A DNA stretch of 64,000 nucleotides, from the NCBI GenBank assembly GCA_002197995.1, contig NGZR01000001.1, positions 9,114,001 through 9,178,000 on the forward strand. The letters are read 5' to 3'. This document shows positions 20,340 to 33,775 of this stretch, one piece after another. The first letter of the stretch is position 1; every line of letters starts with the position of its first letter. The notes beneath the pieces are model-generated. The model was not told the DNA's origin. It made no database searches and saw only the letters and a list, made by a program, of their open reading frames with translations. Position numbers and translations under genes: made by a program. Source of the DNA: Gaeumannomyces sp. JS-464. Its lineage: Eukaryota > Ascomycota > Sordariomycetes > Magnaporthales > Magnaporthaceae.

Positions 20340-23120
20340 AACGCAGGCTTTGGTGGATTTCCTACGATGTATGAGTGTTTGTTTGGTTGGCTGTTGGTTG
20401 GTGGGCTGTTGGATATGGCTGATATCCACAGAGGTAAAGAGGATGATGATTGTGATGATGGGAAGGAGCAGTAGCTCTTGACTTGGGATATGCAAGCTAT
20501 GATGCTTGATGCTGATGACGAACAAAGGAAAATGCAAACCGTAGACGGCGAGACAGTCTTAATATTCTTCACGAGAGAGGCACTGCCAAGAAGCTCTTGA
20601 CTTGTGCCCAGGCCAGTAACCGGTGATGGCCCACGGCACTGAACGGGATCGGGCGTCAGCCAAGCTGGGGTGGTGTTGTTTTTTGCGAAATGGGCAAAGC
20701 CGAAGGCTGGCGGGCATGGCAGCATCGCTTGATGTCTTTACCGCCGGACGGCAAGGGAGCCACGGAGCATGGCTCGGGCGAAAATTTCGATCAGAGGAGG
20801 AGACAAGAAAATGTGTGACGAAACGAGATGTGCGCCACTCGGAGGCCGATGCCAGCACAGTCATGAGCAGAGGGTGGCCGCGATAGGCATTTGCGCGGGA
20901 AAAAAAGACAAAGACAAGCCTGCTTCGGTTGCGCCTCACCGGATTTTGCGAGGGCCCATTGCTCCGTATCGGCCCGCGCCCCTGCAGTGGTGCCTCAAAA
21001 GCCTCCCACTGATAAGCCGACAACGTGATCTTGACAGGCGAGGTTCTGGAACCTGCTCCCCCCCTGTGGCAATGAGCGGTGGCATCGGGTCTAGGCCTCA
21101 GGGCGCCCAGGCTGGCGGGTAGCCCATGCCGGGACCACCTGGGGCCAGCGGGCTCGATCGCCCGATCGGGCTACGGCTAGGGCTCAGTTGGGGCTGTGGC
21201 CTGGGAGCGGTCCCGACTTGCCGCCACATGAGCGACGTTGAACACGAATAGAGCACGAGGCACGGCCCCCACCAAGCCACGCTGGTGATGCATAAACGTA
21301 GGTAGCTTGTGTCGGCGTGATGTGGAAAGCGATGCAGATTTGGCGTGCTGTTGATAATGGAAGCGCAACTAGGGAAGCCGCGCGGATACCTTAATTAGCG
21401 TACGCCCGCGCCTGATAGTACCATACAGCGCTGTTTCTGCTGCCCGGCTTCCATTGTGACTGTTGGCTGGTATGAGTGACTGTGAGTGACTGAGCTGGGA
21501 TTGCCTCGTGTGGCGATGCGTGGAGTACCCTTTGTGCCATCCCACCTTGCGTCGACAAGCTCTGCCGTCCACGTGACAGCAAATGACAAATTGGCCGCAA
21601 CGTTGCCGTCGCGGGCCGATGCCAGGCCAACCAAGCCCCGGAAATCGAAGCAAAGAGTGACGCCCGGCCAGCGCCATTTTTAGGCACGCATGCACGGCAG
21701 CCAAAACAATGGGCTGATCGCATGGTCCAGCCTGGGACAGCTTCGTTGGCCAGGGGTGTCCGCTTTTCGGATCCCACCGCAAAATGCAAATGCTTGCGCG
21801 GCCAGCAGACATGCTCATTTTTTTCGACAGTCGCCGGGGGCCCCCAACCACTCAGAAGACAATCCTTCTGTGCTTGTGTTCCCCAAAACTGCCTTGCACC
21901 GCTGCTGTGTCTCTTTTCGCATCCATCTGGCCACCATCACTCTCGCATGTCCCCAAGTTGACACCATCTGTTGGCACCTTCTGAGGATCCTTTCATTTCT
22001 TTGCTGACACTTGGCAACGTCCCCTTTCCCGACATTCTCTCGTTGAGTTTCGGCAGTCTGCGCTCCCGGTTGGATAGCAGTACCAATCTCCCGACCTGCA
22101 TGTCCTCGTCCGTTGGTTCTGGGGCAGATCAAGGCCACGCGGTGACAGAATATGGACAGGAGGCTCCAAAATCCTGCTCACCTGCATCCATGAACGCCAA
22201 GGCTGGCCCGTTGGCACTGCGCCAACACAGGGACCGGCCTTTTTCTTTGCGTTCTCGTGCTTGTAAATTCCTGGCCGGTGGTGAGAGGGCTGGTTCTCTG
22301 CTCAGCTCCTCGGATGTCCGCCTCGTCATCATGCAAGCGCATGCTTCATATCTATACAAGCCTCGAGGAGTGTAGTCTACCTGAGACTACGCAAGTCGCA
22401 CAAGCCCGAGTGCTGGACGGCGGGCGTCGACCGGAGGCGCGGTTTTTGTTGGCGCGATTGCCTGCCGTTAGCTCTCAGCTCCGCGCTTGGCTCAGCCCAC
22501 TGTTCTTCGCAAACGCCGGTTGCCCTTGGGGGAGCCGCCAACGAGCGAATAAGACGCGCCCGTCACAAACCGAGTGGGAACAAGTCGCAGGGTATCCCCT
22601 CCTTGGCACACACAAAGGTGCAGCGCATGTCGGCCCTGGCCATCGCCCGTCCGGAGGAAGCGCGAGCCCAGGCAGCTAGTGGAGGCTAATGGGGGCTAAA
22701 ATGAAGAGCCCGCTGTTGGTTGGCCTCTGCGCGCTCCAGTGTGTCGCCTGAACTGGCCGGAATCTCTGGCCGCAGATCTGGGCAAGTGGACGCTCGCTGC
22801 AGAAGGAATTGGTCGACAAATACGATAGCAAGCGGACTTCTTGGCGTCCCCTCAAGGCTGGGGTTTCGGGTGCTGTTGGTGGTCCGCCCGCATCTGCATG
22901 GCGCCTCTTGGGACGCGGGATCTGCTGGCCGCCCCTTCAGCTCCCAGGGTCTCCGGGAATAATATGAGGTCGATATGCACTACTGAGGCGCGACGCCATA
23001 TAAGATGGCCAGCCCCCCAGACTGTGATGGCTTCAAGGTTTGTCGTTCAGCGAGCGTGCCATTTGCTCGGCTTCGCATTCCGCCTTGAACTCGATAGCAA
23101 GGCCCCGGGCCCAGCACAAA
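20340..23120. other. Long intergenic region, no gene seen
   Basis: About 2.8 kb between the divergent channel and S41-peptidase genes. The left 300 bp is the leader of the channel gene (AT- and GT-rich). The rest has many short open frames on both strands, none with a domain, signal peptide or coding bias. No tRNA or transposon is seen. Confidence 0.55.
22998..23004 (+). promoter_or_regulatory. TATA-like box of the S41 peptidase gene
   Basis: CCATATAAGAT lies about 120 bp before the ATG at 23121. Confidence 0.45.
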
Positions 23121-25559
23121 ATGGTTCTCCCCATCTTCATTCTAGCCCTTGCCCCGGCGGCAGCAGGTAGCGTCCTGCCCCGGCAGCGGACCACCCTTGG
23201 CTACTGTGGCATGGTCAGCGCCGAGGCCACAATGCAGACCCAAGACCTTGCAGTCGTGCGTCCGTCTGTCGCATTGAACTGTCTGCACTCAATGGAGGTT
23301 GACGCCCGGAGAGATGTCGCACTTATCGACTAGTAAGCAGCCAGGCCCGCGGCTCTCAAAATCCGCACCCCAAGCTGACGAGTCCCGCGACTTCTTTTCC
23401 CTTGTGACAAGCCTTTCCCCATTCATCGAAGAGCTGAGCACTGTCGGCTACCTTAAAAACCCCCCGCCTGGGTATTTGGTACCTGGAGTCGACCTGATTG
23501 GCGCCATGGGCGAGATGAGGAAGAAAGTCGCCGACGGCAAGTATTCGAGCCAGTACGAGTTCATAACCGAGCTGGTGAACGTGGTAGGTGTCCTGGAAGC
23601 ACTCAAACCAGCGGTAGTACGCCTGAAGCGCGAATACTGATGAAAAAAAAAAACAGTTTAGCGCTGCTTCCGAGGGCCACTTTTACTACGTCCCTGGCCT
23701 GCTGTCTACCTTCCAATTCTCACGAGGGGTCCCTCTCGTGTCGGCGTCCAGCGACGGCACTCAGCTCCCGAAAGTGTACACCGCGGCGGATATGTTGAAA
23801 GCCGCTGCCTCTCGCTTCACGCCCTCCGAGGTGACGGAGATCGACGGCGAACCGGTAGAGTCGGTGCTCCGCGCCGCCTCGTTCTACGCCTCCCAGCAGG
23901 ACCCGGACTCCAAGTACAACGAACTGTTTGGAAAAGGACGAACAGTGACTGGCCGCTTTGTCACCGCATGCATGCGTGAACTCCCGGACAACACGACTTT
24001 CAAGTTTGCCAACAACACCATCCGCACTTTCCCCAACTTTGCGGTCATGCACCGGACCAGTTTGCCCAGCTGGAAGAGCATCAACACCGGCGAGGACGTG
24101 CATCAAGAGTTTGAGATCCCTGGCGGCGGCAGCAGCAGCGCAGAAAGCCGGCGAGCATGCAAAACGGCATCTAGAGAACCCGCTGGTTCCCGAAAGGCCG
24201 CTTACCCGCCGCCAATCCCCTCAAGACGTCTTCTCAGGCAAGGAGGAGGTCGTCGAGAAGGACCCATGGGACACCACGTGGGGGATATTCCTCGGGGGAG
24301 ACAGCCAGTACCGTGACACCTGCGTCCTGAGGGTCCTGACATTCTCGCCTAGCGAGAGCCTCAATGTCACAGACAGCATGCATCGTCGGGAGATGCGGAG
24401 GCTGACACGGTCGCTGTTCAAGAAGTGCAAGGACAACGGCCGCACCAAGCTCGTCATCGACTTCCAGGGCAACCCCGGTGGCAGCTTCTGGCCCGGCCTC
24501 GAATTGTATCGAAACCTCTTCCCCAAGTCTGAAACATTCCAAGCCCTTAGATGGCGCGCGACGCCGGCGATGCGGCATTACTCCAACAGTCTTTGGGGCA
24601 CAAGACTTGAGAAGTCTCTTTGGGGAGGGGCCAAGACGCTGAAATTTACCAATTTCAGCAATTCAGACGAGTTTTTTGGTCCGGACAAGGCCGTTAAGCA
24701 GGACAGCGTCACCAACCGAGGTCTGGTGGATTCTAGGACGACAGAAGACGGCTCCTTCACTCTCATGGGGTTCGACGCGGCCGACACCGGGGCGCCGCAG
24801 GAGCCACCGTTCAAGCCCGAAGATGTCATCATCATCACCGACGGAAGCTGCTCGTCGACGTGCGCGGGAATCGCCGGCCTCATGACTAGAGAGGCCGGAG
24901 TTCGCTCGGTGGCATTTGGCGGGAGACCACAGGAGAAGCCCATGCAGGCTATCGGCGGCACGCGCGGCGGCGAAGTCCGCCAGCTCAACCACCTCCAGGA
25001 GTTCGCGGGCGCGCGGGAGGTGCCGTCGCCACCGTCGGGCGTCAAGCTGCACCCGACCACGCCCCCACCGCTCATGCCGACGGACCTGTCGGGAGCCGCC
25101 AGCATCAACTGGTACAACGAGTACCCGATGGGCGCGCCGGCGGACGCGCCGCCGCTGCAGTTCGTGTACGAGGCCGCGCACTGCCGGCGCTTCTTCAGGC
25201 CCGAGAACCTGCGCGACCCGCAGTCCGTGTGGCAGGACGTCGCCGACGTGGCGTGGCGGAGCGCCAAGTGCGTTAAAGGCAGCACCATCAACGCGGACCA
25301 GACGATCCCGGCCAAGGGCGGGCTCGAGAACACACCGCCCTACTCGGACGCGGTCCGGTTCGAGGCCAAGTACACGGGGCCGGGCGCGGTCAACAACGGG
25401 CTCGCCCCGAGCGGGACGCCGCCGGCGTGGCGCGCGGGAACCGGGCCTGGGGCCACTGGCAGCAGCGGTGCCAAGAAGGACGCTGCTGGCTCGGTCAGGG
25501 CCTCGGCCGTGGCTGTCATGGCCGTTGCTGCGGGCGCGGCGGCGATGTTGTGGGCTTAA
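23121..25559 (+). CDS. Secreted S41/CPAF-like peptidase, probably GPI-anchored, one frame break
   Basis: Family of fungal serine peptidases related to tail-specific and CPAF proteases. Exons 23121-23332, 23412-23583 and 23657-25559, with GT-AG introns of 79 and 73 bp. Signal peptide about residues 1-16 (MVLPIFILALAPAAAG), then the CG-containing N-terminal domain, YLKNPPPGYLVPGVDLIG, and SAASEGHFYYVPGLLSTF. The catalytic part has TKLVIDFQGNPGG and the nucleophile region DVIIITDGSCSSTCAGIAGL, with Ser near residue 522. The C-terminus (SVRASAVAVMAVAAGAAAMLWA) is a hydrophobic tail preceded by small residues, as in a GPI signal. The frame shifts in the GGC/AGC run at 24122-24140 (one base extra or two missing) between HQEFEIP and QKAGEHAKRHLENP. 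About 760 residues. A length change in a trinucleotide run fits a sequencing error or strain polymorphism. Confidence 0.82.
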
Positions 25560-26426
25560 TCATGATGTAAACGATGATATTTTTATGCGTAGCGCGCATG
25601 TCTAGATCTTTAGCGATAATGGATAATACCTACCTATTCTGCGATGCCCATGTTTTAAGGCTGTTCCGCGGCGTTTGTGGCACTGTGTTGGATTCGAAGT
25701 GACAGCCATGACGGCAGCGGCCTTCGGTGAAATAGTACAGTCGCAGCCCTGCCCTCTGGCTCATTCTTTACGAAGTTGAGCCTCGCGGTGAGAAAATGTG
25801 AAGCAGCTTTCGTGCTTGGATGGGAGGCTTCAGTGGACCGGATCCATGCTGACCAGCGGGGGAATGGTGGGGCGAAGGGAAAGCAGCGACCCTACTGCGC
25901 CTTCATAGGCGAGAAACGACGCGCTACACTACCAACAGCATTGAACCTTTGCACAATTTCCGCCCCAGCCCAAAAGAACACTGCAGCTGCAGGTAGTGTC
26001 GAGACAGCGCAACCTGCTGTGCATGCTAGATCCCACCGTCTGGCCCCTCCGCTTGCGGGGAGTCATCATACCACGGCCACCAAAAAGGATGCTTTGAGTG
26101 CGGGCAAGGGCAGGCTGGCAGTCGCTGCCAGTCCTCCCCGGGTGAGTCAACAATGCCCTGAAAGCCTCCAAGCTCGATCTGGGGATGGCATCGAGTCACC
26201 CCGGCCAGCCCTGGCATTAGCTGCGCGAACTATCCGACCGAGCTGAGGTGCTGCGTCCACCAAATTCTGCTAGCGATCAAAAGTATTTAACTGCTCTTGA
26301 TCCCCCTCGTCGTCTCTGCATCTTTGTCTTCTTTGTTACACAGCATTGCTTCGTTTTCGTCTCGGGAGAGAACAGGCTGCCTGATCTTCTTGGGCACTGT
26401 TCTCAGACAAGTTACGAACCGCAATC
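25560..26426. other. Intergenic
   Basis: 3' region of the peptidase and promoter side of the vWA-RBR gene; a CT-rich leader lies at 26290-26400. No gene recognised. Confidence 0.55.
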
Positions 26427-29400
26427 ATGGCGAACACGGCGAGTGAGGCCGAGGGCGCGCGAGCATCCGGCGAAATGCCGTACGACCTCTTGATCCTCAC
26501 AGACGCGACCGCCTCCATGGGAACATATCTCGATTCCCTTTCCAAGTCCCTTCCCGAGATCATCCGGATTTCTGCACTGACCGGCTGCTTCTCCCGCATC
26601 GGCGTCATGGCATACCGCGACTACTGCGGCGGCGAGTTGGTCGAGTGGTCCAAGTGGTATCTTGTGGACGGGACCGTGGAACCCGGCCGTACTGTCTCTA
26701 GCGCCTATCTCCTCGACTTCGTCCGTTCTCTCCGCCCGGATGCCGGCGGTGACTGGCCCGAGGCGGCGAAGACGGGCCTCGCAGCGGCCTACGAGCGGAT
26801 GAGGGCGGAGGCCAAGACCATGTGAGTCCAGCCTCGATTCTCTTCCCTAAGATCGCGCTACCCCGGCCCACGCTGACCATCGCATCCAAACACGAAAGCA
26901 TGCTTCTTTTCGCCGATGCCCCGCCGCACACTGAGGCGACCAAGGGCACCAACCGAGAACGAGAGAAGCGTAGCCTCAAGCAGGAGGACTCATACGGCGG
27001 GACGGGCAAATTGTTCATGGATTGGATACAGGCAGCACACCTGTTCCGCACCGGCCCCAAGGCATGCAAGGTCTTCAGCATCATAGAAAGTCACCTTAAC
27101 GACACTCTCGCCCCCTTCACGTTGCTTTCATCCCGCACAAGGGGCACCTGCCTACGGGTCCCGCAGGACAAGATCTCGGCGGCTTTCATCACCGAGCTGA
27201 CCATCGGCACCCTTCTGGCGTGGATGGGCGTCAAGAAGGACCGGGCGGCAGCCAACGGCAGTAGCAGCACCGCCGGCGGAAAGACTACAGAGGCCATCAT
27301 CGTAACCTACCAGCACAAAAAGAATCTGCCCGAGGTCAAGGGTGAGGATGACGAGGCGTCGATCCCTTTCATGGTCTGGCGCGACGAGCGGGAGTACACC
27401 GACAAACTCAAGAACAACATGCAGCAGACCAAGGTTCCGCTGGACCGACTTCACGAACACGTCCACCCCCGCCCCGCGATGGAGGAGTTTTCCAAGCGGT
27501 ACATGGCCGACCCAGCCTACCGTGAGCTCGTGGTCAAGCACCTACGCGCCATCATTGCCAGCGATGTGACCTCCATGGCCGTAAACCCGGTCTTTGGTAG
27601 TCTGTGGCGCACCGTCTGCAACGACAGGAACAATCCTGCTCGAGACGGGTTGGTCACGGCTTTCGGGGTGGCCGTAGATCGCATTCCGGCCGGCCGGGGC
27701 GCTGCAGCAGCCGACGCTGGTGAAGGCGCCATGGACCCTAAGTCTCGCATGAAGGCGTGGCTCGAAGAGTCGTACGACTACGCGTCCGAGATCCTCTCAC
27801 TTGTGGAGTCTATCCCTGAGGAGCAGCGCTTCCCGTGCCTCTACCTCGACCCGACGCTCGACTTCCAGAAGATGGCAGCAATGGACGAGCCTGTCGACGA
27901 GGGTGAAGCGAGAGGCGGTCTCTCGTTCACGCGGGACGAGCTCTTGGAGATCGGGAGGTCGTGCGACTATCGGATCCTCCGACGCCTGGGCAGAATTTTG
28001 ACATGCCTGTCGTTCGCACAAACGAAAGAAGAGCTCCCGGCACACATCGCGTCTGCTCCCCAGGATCAAGTCCCGCGGATTCCGCTGGCGCTGGCCCGGG
28101 AGGAGCACGGCCGCAAGCTTTGGAAGGTCCTGCTGCATGTTGTCCTCCCGGGGACGATGCTCTCGGCGCGCCCAGCCGCCTTGCTTGCCGCTCTGAGCAT
28201 TCGCATGGGCATCACGCCGTTGCAGGAGGTGGCAGAGGCTGAGATGTCCATGTGGACCGAGCGGTGGAACACGATGGATTTCCCCGAGACCTGGAACGTC
28301 AGCTGTCTGAATCTCCTGCTCGACGCTGACGCCGAGGTGCGAAGGCGACGCAGGGCAGCAACGACTTCTCTTCTCAAAGACTCGGACCGCGCCCTTTTCC
28401 GCGCCCTGGTTGACTACAAGATGCTTGAGTTCAACATGGCCACCACTCTGAGAGCTAAGGTCGGCTGGCGCCCGGATAAGACGCGATCGCCCATGGGTCC
28501 CTTTGTCAAATGCAAGAGGTGCAAGCTTCCGCGGTCCGTTACCATGATGGGCGAGAAGGGAGCCTGCGGTCTGTGCTTGTCCAAGTACGAGACAGAGAAA
28601 GAAAGGGACGAGTACATCTCGGGCTGCGGTGTACCGTCGCCCGACAGTAACGAGAAAATGCCCCTGGCATGGGTCGAGTGCGGCGTGCGACAATGCCACG
28701 CCCAGTACGTCGTTTACAACACCGGTAAGCTGAACGTGAAGCCAAAGTGCCATTACTGCAGAGTGAAGGAGCAACTTCCCCCGGCGGTGAGGGAGAAGGC
28801 TGGCTCGGCGGCGCACCTCGTTGAGTGCAAGAGATGTCTGAGCCGCATCATCTGGCCCGAGGAGTACCGCCCGGCAGGCTTCGCGCCGACCGACTTTGAG
28901 TGTCCTGCCTGCGAGCACGGCGAGATTGGCACGATTGTCGAGGCAGAGACCACAGCCAAGGACCTGGCGGCGGAGAATGGGTCGGCATGGCTGCTCCGCA
29001 ACGATGGGGGCAAGATCCCGGTCGCGTTTGGCGGCGGGTCGCTGTACAAGCTGGTGTCTGGCCTCAAGGACGGCGCGGCTGGGTTTGCCGAGCAGGTGGA
29101 GATCCTCCCGGGGATCGCAGGTCACACGAGAGAGGAGATGGAAGCCAAAATTGCCGGACTGACCGTCTCCGAGAACTCGGGTCCAAATGCGGGGGCAGCC
29201 GAGAAGGGCCGAAAGTCAGTGGCGGCGACGGCGATGCCGCAGCTGACCATCCAGGGCAAGCGCGTACACAACACCCCCGAGATTCTGACCTTGCTGGCCT
29301 CGTGGGTCCTGTCGCGGCGCGCCGAGTCGGGCCTCTGCACGCTCTGTTTCTCGAGCACGCGCAAGGACCTGCTCCGCCTGGCCTGCGGCGGCCGCTCGGG

Positions 29401-30096
29401 CTGCCGCCAGCGCGTCTGCGCGTCGTGCCACGCCGCCTGGTACGGTCAGAACCGGGTCGGCGGCATCCTGAACCTGGCCGCCCTCGACTGCCCGTTCTGC
29501 CGCCGGCGCCCGACGCCCGGCGCCGTCCCCGCCGCCATTGCCTGCCTTGCCGGGCTGCGCGACGCCGTCGCGGAGAGGGGCCAGTGGGTGCACGCGTGGT
29601 GCGCGGGCCCTTGCGGCGCGGCGAAGCGCTACGTCGAGCGGGTGTGCGCCGGCGGCGCGCCGGCCGAGATCGAGGGGTGGACGTGCGAGGACTGCGAGGA
29701 GGAGGCGCTCCGGCGGGAGGTCGAGAGGGCCGAGGCGGAAGCGCGCGCGCTGGAGCTGGCGGCGCAGACCGCGGCCGCGGCAGAGCGGGAAGAGGCAGAG
29801 GCCCCGCGCGGGAGGCCAGGCGGCGCGCCGCGAGGCTGCTCGTCGTGCGGCAATGTCCGAACTGCAAGGTCGAGACGGTCAAGGCCGGGGGCTGCAACCA
29901 CATGACGTGCCGGTGCGGCACGCACTGGTGCTGGGTCTGCGGCAAGGCACCGTCCGGGTCAATATACGCGCACATCAGCGGGGCACACGGTGGGATATAC
30001 AGCGACCGGGTTGAGGACCTGCAGGGTGACTATCAGGCTGCCGAGTTTGACGGGGACATCTTGCGGGATGAGTATGACAGCGAGGACGACTACTAG
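26427..30096 (+). CDS. Giant vWA-domain plus RBR-type (RING/IBR) E3-ligase-like protein, one frame break
   Basis: About 1200 residues. Exon 1 is 26427-26821 and exon 2 is 26899-30096; the 77-bp intron joins EAKT to [12 protein letters not shown] in frame. Residues 17-200 form a von Willebrand A fold with a MIDAS-like [13 protein letters not shown]. The middle is helical. From about residue 665 there are paired-cysteine zinc ribbons ([11 protein letters not shown]...CGLC; CGVRQC...[15 protein letters not shown]...CPAC). A RING-like block [13 protein letters not shown]...CASCHAAW...CPFC lies near 945, followed by a Cys-rich IBR-like part and a long Glu/Ala coiled coil. The end carries [19 protein letters not shown] and [12 protein letters not shown], a good match to the catalytic Rcat domain of RBR ubiquitin ligases, where the Cys in GGC accepts ubiquitin. 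The frame breaks at 29810-29812 (GGG, one G short) just before this domain. Ubiquitin ligase activity is inferred. Confidence 0.8.
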
Positions 30097-31336
30097 AGCC
30101 GAAACGACTGGGGCGACAGGGGATTCTGTCATCACCAAATGGATGGCAAGGGTGTAACAGTGCACGGCCATGTTTTGTTGTGCCGTTTTTTGACTGTTCT
30201 TCTTTTGCTGTAAGCCGAGAGCGAAGCAAAGTTGCCTGCCTCTGCCTCACGCATAGGGCTAGGAGATGGAGCTTCCTGGCACACATCACCCTGCGGACAA
30301 TTCAGAGCAGGCCTCCCGGCTGGAAAGCCGTGGTGTAGGGCGCGCAAGGCCGCCAATAGCCAACCATTGCACGACAGGTGTCCATGCTTGGTTCAGTTGA
30401 ACCACGGATCTAGGCCTGCGTGGCTTGAGAATAAAGATGGCTCGAGTGGTGGTATAGAGGAGACGGATGTAAGGGACTTCAACATTCCCTTCGGAGAACG
30501 CCTATGTTTGCTGTTTAGACGAAATAGCCTGCGGTCTTTACGTGCACCGCGATCGGCCTCCCTTGAAGGTGGGAGTTTAAGCATGCTGCGACCCATCGAG
30601 TTGTCAAAAGCAAGATCTGCACGGCATATCGTCTTGGGGTTAGTTAGATCTAATCAGAACGAGTGCGATCCAAAATCTGGAGGAGTTTCATGCATTCCTC
30701 GGTGTCAAATCGGGACCCTACTTACGGCGTTTACGGTCAAGATCTCCATGCTAGCTGCCGCTGCTCCATCGGGACGTGCCGAGCGTCCAGTGTGAGTCTT
30801 GATAGGACGGCGCTTTGTCGATAATTCTTCGAATGCTGAATCTTGAGGAGGGCGAGTCAATAGAAAGCATGATAGAAACTTTGCACACGAGTCTCCCTGG
30901 GGCCGGCCGAAAAAGGATTAATCCAAACGAACCCTCGTGCTGCCATGCAACGTCGATCCCCTGCCGAGCCGTCGCCTGGCATTAGCTCGTGGAGGGAGCT
31001 GCGGTGCTGATAAAACACTCGTCGCTGATTGGGCGGCGTCCCTCTGTGCTGCAGCTCTTTTCTTGCCGAGGTCAAGCCACTGTTCGCGGCGCGGGTCGGC
31101 TGAACCTGGGATCCCTCGTTCCTGCTTGGCTGGGATGCATCAGTTCCAAGACATTGGGCTGCCCGACCCTCGGCGCCCTTCGCTGATAATTTATTTGGCC
31201 AGAGCCCTCCATCCCTCCTCCTCGCGCCATGGAGGGGCATGCCGTCGGTGGTTATGCTGCTACTTTGTATTTTATGATCATCCTGCGGCCTTAGTTTGTG
31301 TTCGGCTGGCCGCACGGGCTCCAAACCTGACGCCAG
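30097..31336. other. Intergenic, no gene seen
   Basis: 1.2 kb of unremarkable sequence. Open frames such as 30232-30795 have no domain and irregular codon use. Confidence 0.55.
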
Positions 31337-33775
31337 ATGAGAAATCCTAGACTGGACCCTGCGGCTGACTGCCGCACGCCGCTTCTCGACCACCGCGTTA
31401 AAAATGCGCGCACCGCTCCCGATCAAAGGCGGTACACCCTATGGGTGGTCGCCGTCGTCCTCCTCGTCTTCCAGGGCGCGGACTGCCTATCTGCAGTCAT
31501 TCACCCCACGAACGCGCTTTTTCGACAAACTACACCCTCGACAGCGACAAGCTCAGATAGCGGATGGTCTTGGGCAGCAGTATGTCGCCTTTGACCCCTT
31601 TCGGGGCAGGAGAGTTCGCATGGCACACTCTTTACTAACCTCCCAGCAGCTTGAACCCAGCAGGTCCCTAAAGTGGCACCGATGCTACGACGATGGCTAC
31701 GATTGTGCTCGCTTGGATGTAAGGCGGCCTTTTTCCTATCGGACGGGATTATCTAATGATCTAACCTTGCTGCAGGTCCCGATGGACTGGCTGGACCCAT
31801 CCGATGAGAGCCGTGTTGTGTTGGCCGTGATACGCCTTCGTGCTACGAACATGACGGACTACCGCGGCCCTGCCTTCTTTAATCCAGGGGTGAGTTAGCC
31901 GTCCGGCGTGGCACCTTCGCCTCCCAGATATCATCAGGCCCTCTTCTGACTTTCTCTAGGGACCTGGCGGCTCCGGCATCTGGTCCATGCTGGACCATGG
32001 CAAACATATCCAGAAAATCATCGGCACAAATCATGTACGTACCAGAATAGTCTACCACGCCTTGTTTTCGAGAACTCTTGCTGACAGTCATCCCATTTCA
32101 AGGATATTGTCACGTTCGACCCTCGCGGAGGTATGTGATATTTCGGCTATCATCCCAAGTCCATCAACTCCGGATAGACCACGTCTGACCAGCCCCATAG
32201 TCGGTGCCTCCGTGCCAAGGATAGAGTGCTGGCGGTCGGTCCAGGAGCGCACTTTCTGGAAGCTCGCCGAGGTCGGCGTGTCAGACTCGCATCCAGGGGT
32301 TATCTACGACGAATACGCCCGGGCGGCGGCTGTTTCGTCCCGGTGCGAGGCAACAATGGCCAAGTCGGGTATTCTGCGACACACAAGCACGGCATCGCAT
32401 GCCCGCGATATGCTCGAGATCCTCAAGCAGATGGGGCACGACAAGCTTAAATACTGGGGCTTTAGTTACGGCACCATCCTGGGCGGGACCTTCGCTGCCA
32501 TGTACCCGGATAAAGTTGAGCGACTAGTGTCTGATGGTGAGTTTGTATTGCTCAGCCACCTCGTGATTTGCATGACAGGCCAATCTTTTGTATTCAGGGC
32601 CATTAATGCCCCGTTCTTGTCTCGCAGGCAATGTCGACTACAACGAATGGTACAGAGGAGTGCACATCAACTTCCCTCGCGACGCCGACAAGGTCCTCTA
32701 TAGCTTCTACAAGCTCTGCTCCCAAGCCGGGCCGATCAAATGTGCCTTCTACGAGCAATCACCCGCCCAAGTTGAGACGAGATTCCGGCGCCTGCTGGAG
32801 AGTCTGCGGGAAAGACCCGTTATCGTGCCGGCCAAGGCGGACGATGTCGATGACAACGATGTGGCCCCGAGATGCCCCAGATAATAAGCTACTACAGCCT
32901 ACGGCGCATGCTGTCTTCGGTCCTTTACCAGCCTCTGTACCTCTTCCCCGAGTTCTCTCGTGTTCTTGCCGCCCTCGAAAACGACAACGGTCTCCCGTTC
33001 TTGCGCATGGCGGGCGCGCGCCACTCCTTGCCGTTCGAGTCCTTCTGCCCTTCCGTTCCCAACCCGGTCGAACCAACCGTGCCACCATCATCCATAACCG
33101 AAGACACCGAGGATGTGTTCCCGGCCGTTCTGTGTGCGGACTCAGAGCCCTGGGGCAACAAGACGGTACATGACTTTGCGCTGATCGCCGAGCAGCTGCG
33201 CAATATCAGCTTCGCCGTCGGCGCAGTAAACAGCGTCATCAAGTCGGCTTGTGTCGGGAGACGGGTCAGGCCAAAGTGGCGGTTTACGGGTGAGCGGCCT
33301 CGGGGCAAAGTGCCGTCTAGGAATTATTCATGGCGTCGATTTAAGCTGATTGCCCTTCCCCGGGAATGCAGATACCTTCAAGATCAAGACTGGGTTTCCC
33401 GTCCTCTTCATTGCCAACATGGCCGACAACGTGACGCCACTGGTCAGCGCACGCAACAACTCTCAGGGGTTCGAGGGATCTGTGGTCCTGGTGCAAAATT
33501 CGTACGGACACACCACGCTCGCCGCGCCGTCGACGTGCACGGCCGCGCGGATCAGAGCATATTTCCAAGAGGGGCTGCTGCCACCGCCTGGCGCTGAGTG
33601 CGAGGCCGATCAGCAGCCCTTTGGAGAGTATGTCGAGCTATCTGCTTCCACAGAGCCAACATCAGCTGTCGTGCCGCACGAGACGGCCGATTTGGCACAT
33701 GCCGTCTTGGAGCTCTCCCGAAAGGCATCGACTAGGTTCTGGAGACGACGATTCTTGATTGCACAGGTAAACTGA
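31337..33775 (+). CDS. S33-type alpha/beta hydrolase (tripeptidyl-aminopeptidase-like), one frame break
   Basis: Probable exported or membrane-anchored exopeptidase. Eight exons: 31337-31579, 31650-31718, 31776-31889, 31960-32034, 32103-32130, 32201-32536, 32628-33289 and 33372-33775; every junction keeps the frame. An N-terminal membrane anchor (YTLWVVAVVLLVFQGADCL) follows a basic stretch. Key blocks: WHRCYDDGYDCARLDVPMDW; oxyanion region NPGGPGGSG; FDPRGVGAS; nucleophile elbow YWGFSYGTILGGTFA; acid region FIANMADNVTPL; catalytic His in NSYGHTTLA followed by the C-terminal TAP-like cap. The run of four C at 32865-32868 appears one C short: VDDNDVAP leads into EMPQIISYYSLRRML only in the next frame. 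All triad residues are present. It is convergent with the effector-like gene. Confidence 0.87.

Noticed and set aside
20340..20537. 66-codon N-terminal extension of the aquaporin
   Set aside because: Hydrophobic leader-like sequence unlike MIP N-termini; the ATG at 20339 starts a plausible N-terminus.
30232..30795. Plus-strand open frame of 187 codons
   Set aside because: No recognisable domain, no signal peptide, intergenic composition.
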